Positions 60,701 through 64,000 of a stretch of 64,000 bases of DNA are shown in pieces (position 1 is the first letter of the stretch; every line of letters starts with the position of its first letter). The DNA is taken from the NCBI GenBank assembly GCA_947493325.1, contig CANLQI010000001.1:314501-378500 (forward strand). The letters run 5' to 3'. The DNA is from an uncultured Sphingomonadaceae bacterium (GTDB taxonomy: Bacteria; Pseudomonadota; Alphaproteobacteria; Sphingomonadales; Sphingomonadaceae). Below the pieces are notes generated by a model. That model had not been told where the DNA came from and made no database searches. It saw nothing but the letters and a program-made list of their open reading frames with translations. Made by a program: the position numbers and the translations under genes.

Positions 60701-63700
60701 ACACAGCAAGGATGCGATTACAAGCTTCACATATGACAAGCTGGGCCGGGTGACGAAGGTTACGGATGCCGAGGGCCAATATGAGCAATATACGCTGGAT
60801 GCCTTTGGCAACCGTGTGAGTGTGCGCGGCAAGCTGGGCGGTACGGTAACCAACAGCTATGACAAGCGCGGCCTGCTGCTGAGTGAAACACTGCCGATGA
60901 AGTCCCATGACAAGGACGGGGCTGTGTTGGCGAGCGTGGTGACGAACCGTTTTGAATATGATGCGCGCGGCAACCGCACGAAGATGATCGAGGCGGATAA
61001 TATTGCGGCCGACCGGCGGATTACCGAATATATCTATGACAAGGCGAACCGTCTGACCCAGACGAAAGGCGAGGCTTTTGGCGCGTACACGATATCTGCG
61101 TCCGGCACGGCGAGCGTTGTCACTGTTACCCCGCGCGAATATATCAGCTATGACAAACGCGGCAATGTGACCGAGACCAAGGATGCGGCGGGCGCGCGCA
61201 CATTGTTCTACTATAATGACCTCAATCAGAAAGTGGTCGAGATCAATGCAGAAGGCACGTACAGCAAGTTCACCTATGACAAGAATGGCAATGTAAAGAC
61301 GAGCCGGGTGTTTGAAAGCACCGTGGCATTGCCATCTGCAGCAGGGGGCACGCCGCCATCCCAGCCCGGCAGTATCTCGCGCATGACCAGCTTCACCTAT
61401 GACAAGCTGAACCGGATGACGGTCAGCAGTGTGAGCGGTCTGAATGCTTCGGGGAATACCGAGGGCATTCGCACGGTGACATGGAATGGTTCCGCCTATA
61501 GTCACACCGCGTCTGCGATTGTCACATCCTACCAATATGATGCCAATGGCAATGTAATCAAAGCGACTGATGCGAACGGCAATAGCACGTATAGCTATTA
61601 TGATAATCTGAACCGCAAGAAGGCACAGGTGGACCAGGAACGTTACCGGACTGACTGGACGTATGATGCAGAAGGCAATGTGACGCGTGAGCGGCGTTAT
61701 GTGAACAAGGCCGCGGCGCCGTCCGTGAGCGCCAATCCGCCGTCTGTTTCTGCCAACGGCAATCAGGACCGGATTACCGACTATAGCTATGACAAGGTTG
61801 GCAACCGGCTCAGTGAAACAAGACAGAAACTGCTCGTACATAATGGCAACGGCGCGCACAGTGCGGCAGCTCCTGTAACGATCACATATGCTTATAACGG
61901 TCTGGGTCAGGTGATACAGAAAACGCATGGCACAGGTGAGGTTGTCAAATATGACTATGACCAGACCGGGCGGCTGACGAAAGAATATGTGAATACCGCG
62001 ATTACGACGGGGAATGGCGGCTCGGGTGGTACGCTTCGCCCGGCGACAGAATATTATTACAACGGTCTGAATGATCTGGCACGCACGCGTCAGGGCAGCT
62101 TTACCGCTTCCAGCGCAGACCATATCACCGAATATAACTATAGCGGCGCCAACCAGCTTTTGAGTGTGGAAGACGCCTCGGGTTTTGTGCGCAACTACCG
62201 CTATGATGCGGCGGGGCGCAAGGTGCTGGAAACCTATATCCGTGCGACGGGCAGCGGCAACAAGAATGAAGGTATTGGCACGCGCTATGATGCGCTAGGA
62301 CGCCAGACGCACCAGTTTGTGCTCCAATACACTAACAGTGCTTGGAGGAAAAATAGCGGCAGCGACAGCTCCAATATGGACTATAACGCTTACGGCGAAG
62401 TCTCGCGCCAGGGCATGAACGGCATGTGGCAGCAGTCATTTGAATATGACAAGGCGGGCCGGGTGATTAAAACCAACTCGGGCGATGGTGTGTGGAAGCA
62501 TTTTGGCTATGACAAAAACGGCAACCAGACCGTGGCGATCACCTCTGCCGGACGCGATCTGTCGGGCAAGAACTTTCTACAGGCGCTGGGCGAGACCGCA
62601 AGCCGCGCCGATGTCAATGCGACCTATACCCAGTATGATGCGCGCGGACAGGCGTATAAAGTGACCGAGGAGGGACGGCAGCTGAACTCCACGACAGGCC
62701 ATACACTGATCAGCAGCCGTACATACAACGCCTTTGGCGAGACGCTGAGCGAAACCGATGCGCTGGGCAAGACCACCAACTATACATATAACAATATGGG
62801 CCGGGTGATTAAGAAGGAAAGCCCGCAGGTTTCCGTGACGGCGGAAAACGGCGCGGTGAGCAATGTACGCCCCACCGAGCATTACTATTATGACGCCTCG
62901 GGCCGGATGACGGGCAGCAAAGATGCGAACGGCAATCTCACCACGCTGAAACTGCTGGCTGGCACCGGCTATGACGGCAGCCAAGCGCTGGTGTACGAAG
63001 AAAAACACGCCGATGGCGGCATTAAGAAAACCCAGTATGACCGCTATGGCAATGCCGTCAAACTTACCGACGAGATCGGCCGCGTCACCAACCAGGTCTT
63101 CGACAAAATGGGCCGGGTCACACAGATTACGAAACCGGGCGGTCTTATCAACTATTACCGCTATGATGGTCTGGGCCAGCGGATCTGGGAATATAACAAC
63201 GTCCTGGGCAGCGGCAACAAACAGACCACTGACTATGACGCGCAGGGCCGCGTCATATCCACCCGCGCCTTCGGCGGCGATGTGACGACCACCACATATG
63301 TGTGGAGCAATAGTCTGCGCGCTGCAGGGCTGGGCGCTTTTGGCGGATGGACGGAAACGACAACCTATGCGGGTGGCAAGACATCCCAGGAAAAATCCGA
63401 TCTCTTTGGCCATATCATCTCGCGCAAGGATATGGGCAACCAGAATTACACATATACCTATGACGTGGCGGGCCGGGTCCTGACGGAAAAGAGCACGATC
63501 GGCAGCGCAAATCTGAAAAACAAAGCGTACAGCTATTACAATACAGGCCAGATCAAACAGATCATATCGGGTGATGCGGAAGTCGCCAACACCGACTGGA
63601 CCCGCGAGATTGCCAGCTACACCTATGACAAGCTGGGCCGGTTGACCGGCGACAAGCTGATCCGGCGGACAGGCGATTATACTGCAGGATATATGTATTA

Positions 63701-64000
63701 TCTGGCACCTGGCGAGCCTGAATGGGCGCCGGCAACCTATGTGGTGAGCCAAGTGACGCTACAAAACGGCATTGCCACCTATGACGCGCTGGGCCGTATG
63801 GCGACGTACCGCGATGACGCCGCATCGGGCGCGGACAATGTCAACATGTACTGGAAATATGACGCGAACGGCAATATCCGCCGTGTCCGCGCAACCTATC
63901 GCCCGGTCGCCGCATCGGGCGCACTTTCCGGCGGCACCACCGTGCAGGATTTCTGGTACCGTTATGACACCATGAACCGCGTTGTGGTGTCGAAAGGTAT
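54612..64000 (+). CDS. Second giant YD-repeat (Rhs-like) protein, cut by the window edge
   Basis: Starts at the ATG at 54612 behind GGGAAAA; an in-frame stop at 54597-54599 excludes an earlier start. The frame is still open at 64000, so at least 3129 residues are present and the C-terminal tip is not visible. Organisation follows the first giant gene: Gly/Ser-rich N-terminus, YD repeats, two carbohydrate-binding-like modules (55765-57110), two copies of the other beta-rich module (57310-57795 and 57900-58290), then long YD repeats. It shares near-identical patches with the first gene but differs strongly elsewhere. No signal peptide. The missing end may carry a different toxin tip and immunity gene. 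Confidence 0.88.
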   Translation, partial: MVAIFTGLGSGLENGSGSALGAGGLLGQSSLGRAGEQLFFNAATGNLVVSQRDEFVVGRGPDANIARTYNSQGDLSDENGDNWRQSTDQRVYGVEGTLNTAGSYVRRSYADGTVGIYTWDAGRSAYISKRGGGAHDTLAYASNSWTWTDGDSKYTQKFSGHGVANSWRITEYRDTDGNKLTYTYSGTKLDKVSTQDGSYVQYSWSGNNITKVTTSYTDLANGNSAETLTRVYYAYDSQNRLKSVTTDLSPENNSVSDGKKYVTTYTYDGTSKRIASISQTDGSKVEIDYVQIDGDYRVSAFVQTVASGESRTTRIGYGVHVTSVTDPMGQVTKFYYDDKGQLVQLVSPPAYTGGPSQVVQYEYDADGNVVRTIETDSDNASAAGNLVKASGWGDGETAYRGDNLIDDSGWPQDVNGTLPAAGTIGAGFTGSYTSETEWTVTSGPYGEQVVSLHAGQNDSANSAGGGAVSSGFPIDGSKNYEYTWYFKNDGPAKHNIYFGHTGAQVKNASNGAANTNPYFYYASPAAQDALFESGKWYKVVGYVKPEGSPNEPNNMMGGVYDLETGEKIAETSTFRWNEARTTDTAHSRFFNFYGTQIAKNAHFYKPEVREVADIAILNDGEKLDIARDANLLQAPDVDGWITSAAYDRDDEARWTQAQGPDGARAVVLDTGQFDGAADGGGQFTNQFTIDAQKTYKFTQYVRKSDLDNHSIYFGLSSNGTPYVKYGHNGTNATNPYFMGWGTSTQQSAMDENKWYKIVGYVLPEGSANQPTGSLGGIYDAETGAKVGDTVSFRWHENRPNNNVYARFFTYSGQAESGWSTQWAAPEVVEVDNADLAADNANPFGIVYDESAPETRYEYDTNGNVIRIIDPTGNITTRTYDAKNNLLSETVRGTSAAVAQTDNLKPDISHTGQWYDTHTTRVATADINGQKASKFTINAGASYGRTYSSLGAVKAGDTVTYRITAQATGGVTHHMLGIHGNVSSWGRPTDGESIGHVVEGPGKLVQSSSGYWYIDGLSETEPTTIELRRTFSADQYAYAHFYINYPADQPGDAVILSAPDVTILRQDHEVVSPTDLAQWGGGGTTAAPAGTLHGAPATKYTSAVGANWSGVSKGFTAQKGEKFVFDMTLQAVGSVTKQSIGLHGGSTAWGSSALASAKIVSGPGTMTQTVGGLWQVSGLSTTTPTRVQVTRTYDRDESGGAYLYIDHPGGYRDGTALIAAAPKVTKFTAESSPDLTTRYVYDAENHLRFAISAEGHVTEYYYRANGQMYWKVEFTQDIYDISSLAPDAVLTEAQLTAWVQSVAGPSGTDGSQAKITYSLYDARGNVTQVRRYGAATDRSHASTAEGYSYEYFTYDQAGNLLKRNSLDENSETFVYDGMNRLVASTDLSGGTTSIVFSDSVNRTVMTTADGGTTTSIYNKAGDLLSLTRAGTYSTTGKSTFVYDRNGRVRLEKDGTNLKNYHLYDKQGRKVADINHAGDVMEYKYDSQGRIIATVRYAYGITSEQHVLLANPDNDLEMDDIRPNAHSYDIWEWNIYDDAGRVIQTVDGTGGISAFDYDASGRLVKTVDYVNKLTTAQLTAMRADPPEYPLTPVADAKDAISRTFFDRDGRVIGSLDGEGYLTHNVYDKAGMLIQETRYAKITNASLRASGSFNQLQSGLASAADVTIHNIYDNQGLLRYNVDAAGTVTTYTYNRARKLTTTRQYANTVNITDFSYANIKAAVTTSSNDRISTLTYNSAGQVATSTDATGHRTTFTYDAMGQVIKAVEGNGSLARTTRNWYSGKGELRFTVDAEGYVRRFDYDAAGRKTREVRWSNRVTASDSTTIAQINSLASAAGTWTDMRYTYDSAGRQNSVYDGEGNRTVFTYHRTGKLNATYAAYGTGDQSISVKIYDGAGRVIRDISAYGEPERTDTYYAYDGLGNLIKRTDPNGFDHYTTYTHDKRGNVLTMTDAEGGMTRYEYNAFGQVVKTIDPEGNASYNYYDNQGRLIRTRDAENYVTVNSYTVFGEMSQVRRYYNRANNAASVSNITTVTAHSKDAITSFTYDKLGRVTKVTDAEGQYEQYTLDAFGNRVSVRGKLGGTVTNSYDKRGLLLSETLPMKSHDKDGAVLASVVTNRFEYDARGNRTKMIEADNIAADRRITEYIYDKANRLTQTKGEAFGAYTISASGTASVVTVTPREYISYDKRGNVTETKDAAGARTLFYYNDLNQKVVEINAEGTYSKFTYDKNGNVKTSRVFESTVALPSAAGGTPPSQPGSISRMTSFTYDKLNRMTVSSVSGLNASGNTEGIRTVTWNGSAYSHTASAIVTSYQYDANGNVIKATDANGNSTYSYYDNLNRKKAQVDQERYRTDWTYDAEGNVTRERRYVNKAAAPSVSANPPSVSANGNQDRITDYSYDKVGNRLSETRQKLLVHNGNGAHSAAAPVTITYAYNGLGQVIQKTHGTGEVVKYDYDQTGRLTKEYVNTAITTGNGGSGGTLRPATEYYYNGLNDLARTRQGSFTASSADHITEYNYSGANQLLSVEDASGFVRNYRYDAAGRKVLETYIRATGSGNKNEGIGTRYDALGRQTHQFVLQYTNSAWRKNSGSDSSNMDYNAYGEVSRQGMNGMWQQSFEYDKAGRVIKTNSGDGVWKHFGYDKNGNQTVAITSAGRDLSGKNFLQALGETASRADVNATYTQYDARGQAYKVTEEGRQLNSTTGHTLISSRTYNAFGETLSETDALGKTTNYTYNNMGRVIKKESPQVSVTAENGAVSNVRPTEHYYYDASGRMTGSKDANGNLTTLKLLAGTGYDGSQALVYEEKHADGGIKKTQYDRYGNAVKLTDEIGRVTNQVFDKMGRVTQITKPGGLINYYRYDGLGQRIWEYNNVLGSGNKQTTDYDAQGRVISTRAFGGDVTTTTYVWSNSLRAAGLGAFGGWTETTTYAGGKTSQEKSDLFGHIISRKDMGNQNYTYTYDVAGRVLTEKSTIGSANLKNKAYSYYNTGQIKQIISGDAEVANTDWTREIASYTYDKLGRLTGDKLIRRTGDYTAGYMYYLAPGEPEWAPATYVVSQVTLQNGIATYDALGRMATYRDDAASGADNVNMYWKYDANGNIRRVRATYRPVAASGALSGGTTVQDFWYRYDTMNRVVVSKG
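55765..58290 (+). other. Four beta-rich inserted modules in the second YD-repeat protein
   Basis: Two modules of the 'WYKxVGYVxPEGS...GGxYDxxTGxK' type (about 55765-56450 and 56455-57110), followed by two of the 'SGYWYIDGLSET' / 'GLWQVSGLSTT' type (57310-57795 and 57900-58290). The first protein has two and one respectively, so module number varies between the copies. Confidence 0.5.

Noticed and set aside
60630-62123. 497-codon minus-strand frame
   Set aside because: Antisense to the second YD-repeat gene; similar antisense frames occur wherever the repeats recur (for example 14628-15629).

Overview
The window is moderately GC-rich DNA from a Gram-negative bacterium, most likely an alphaproteobacterium and probably from the Sphingomonadales. 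I infer this from the gene content, codon usage and flagellar proteins, not from a marker gene. No rRNA, tRNA, CRISPR array or intact insertion sequence was recognised.

Layout. (1) 1-2.5 kb: a small membrane protein with a surface-adhesin-E-like tail and a DUF2235 alpha/beta hydrolase. (2) 2.5-8.1 kb, minus strand: a complete histidine-utilisation operon hutI-hutH-hutU-hutG, followed by a 59-residue lipoprotein. (3) 8.5-22.7 kb, plus strand: a giant YD-repeat (Rhs-like) protein of about 4000 residues with carbohydrate-binding-like insertions, a LysM domain and a candidate nuclease toxin tip; an overlapping immunity gene; then a 5'-truncated, interrupted third YD-repeat fragment. (4) 22.7-32.6 kb: ispH with an unusual C-terminal tail, five coupled minus-strand genes of unknown function, and a divergent plus-strand trio containing a CrtC-like protein and a two-domain polyprenyl diphosphate synthase. 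I read this as a possible lipid/isoprenoid locus of unknown product. (5) 32.9-54.4 kb: a large flagellar locus. The plus strand carries flgF-G-A-H-I, flgB-C, fliE-F, an unknown gene X, fliH-I-J-K, flgD-E, a FliM/SpoA-like gene, fliN-O-P, fliA and two small unknown genes. The minus strand carries fliQ-fliR-flhB-flhA and a TPR gene. (6) 54.6 kb to the right edge: a second giant YD-repeat gene, open to the end of the window.

How the parts fit. The flagellar set covers the export gate, ATPase complex, rod, rings and hook. No canonical FliG, full-length FliM, flagellin, stator or FlgM is present in the window. Gene X sits where fliG normally lies and the FliM position is taken by a reduced SpoA protein, so the switch complex looks unorthodox. 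Both giant YD-repeat genes carry the same upstream element, which fits a sigma-28 promoter (TAAA, then an 11-base spacer, then CCGA), and a FliA-type sigma factor is encoded between them. This suggests, but does not prove, that these secreted or surface giants are co-regulated with motility. The two giants are direct repeats about 46 kb apart with patches of near-identity. Gene conversion, or loss of the intervening region including ispH, is therefore a real possibility.

Functions are assigned from sequence motifs read by eye; no database search was possible.
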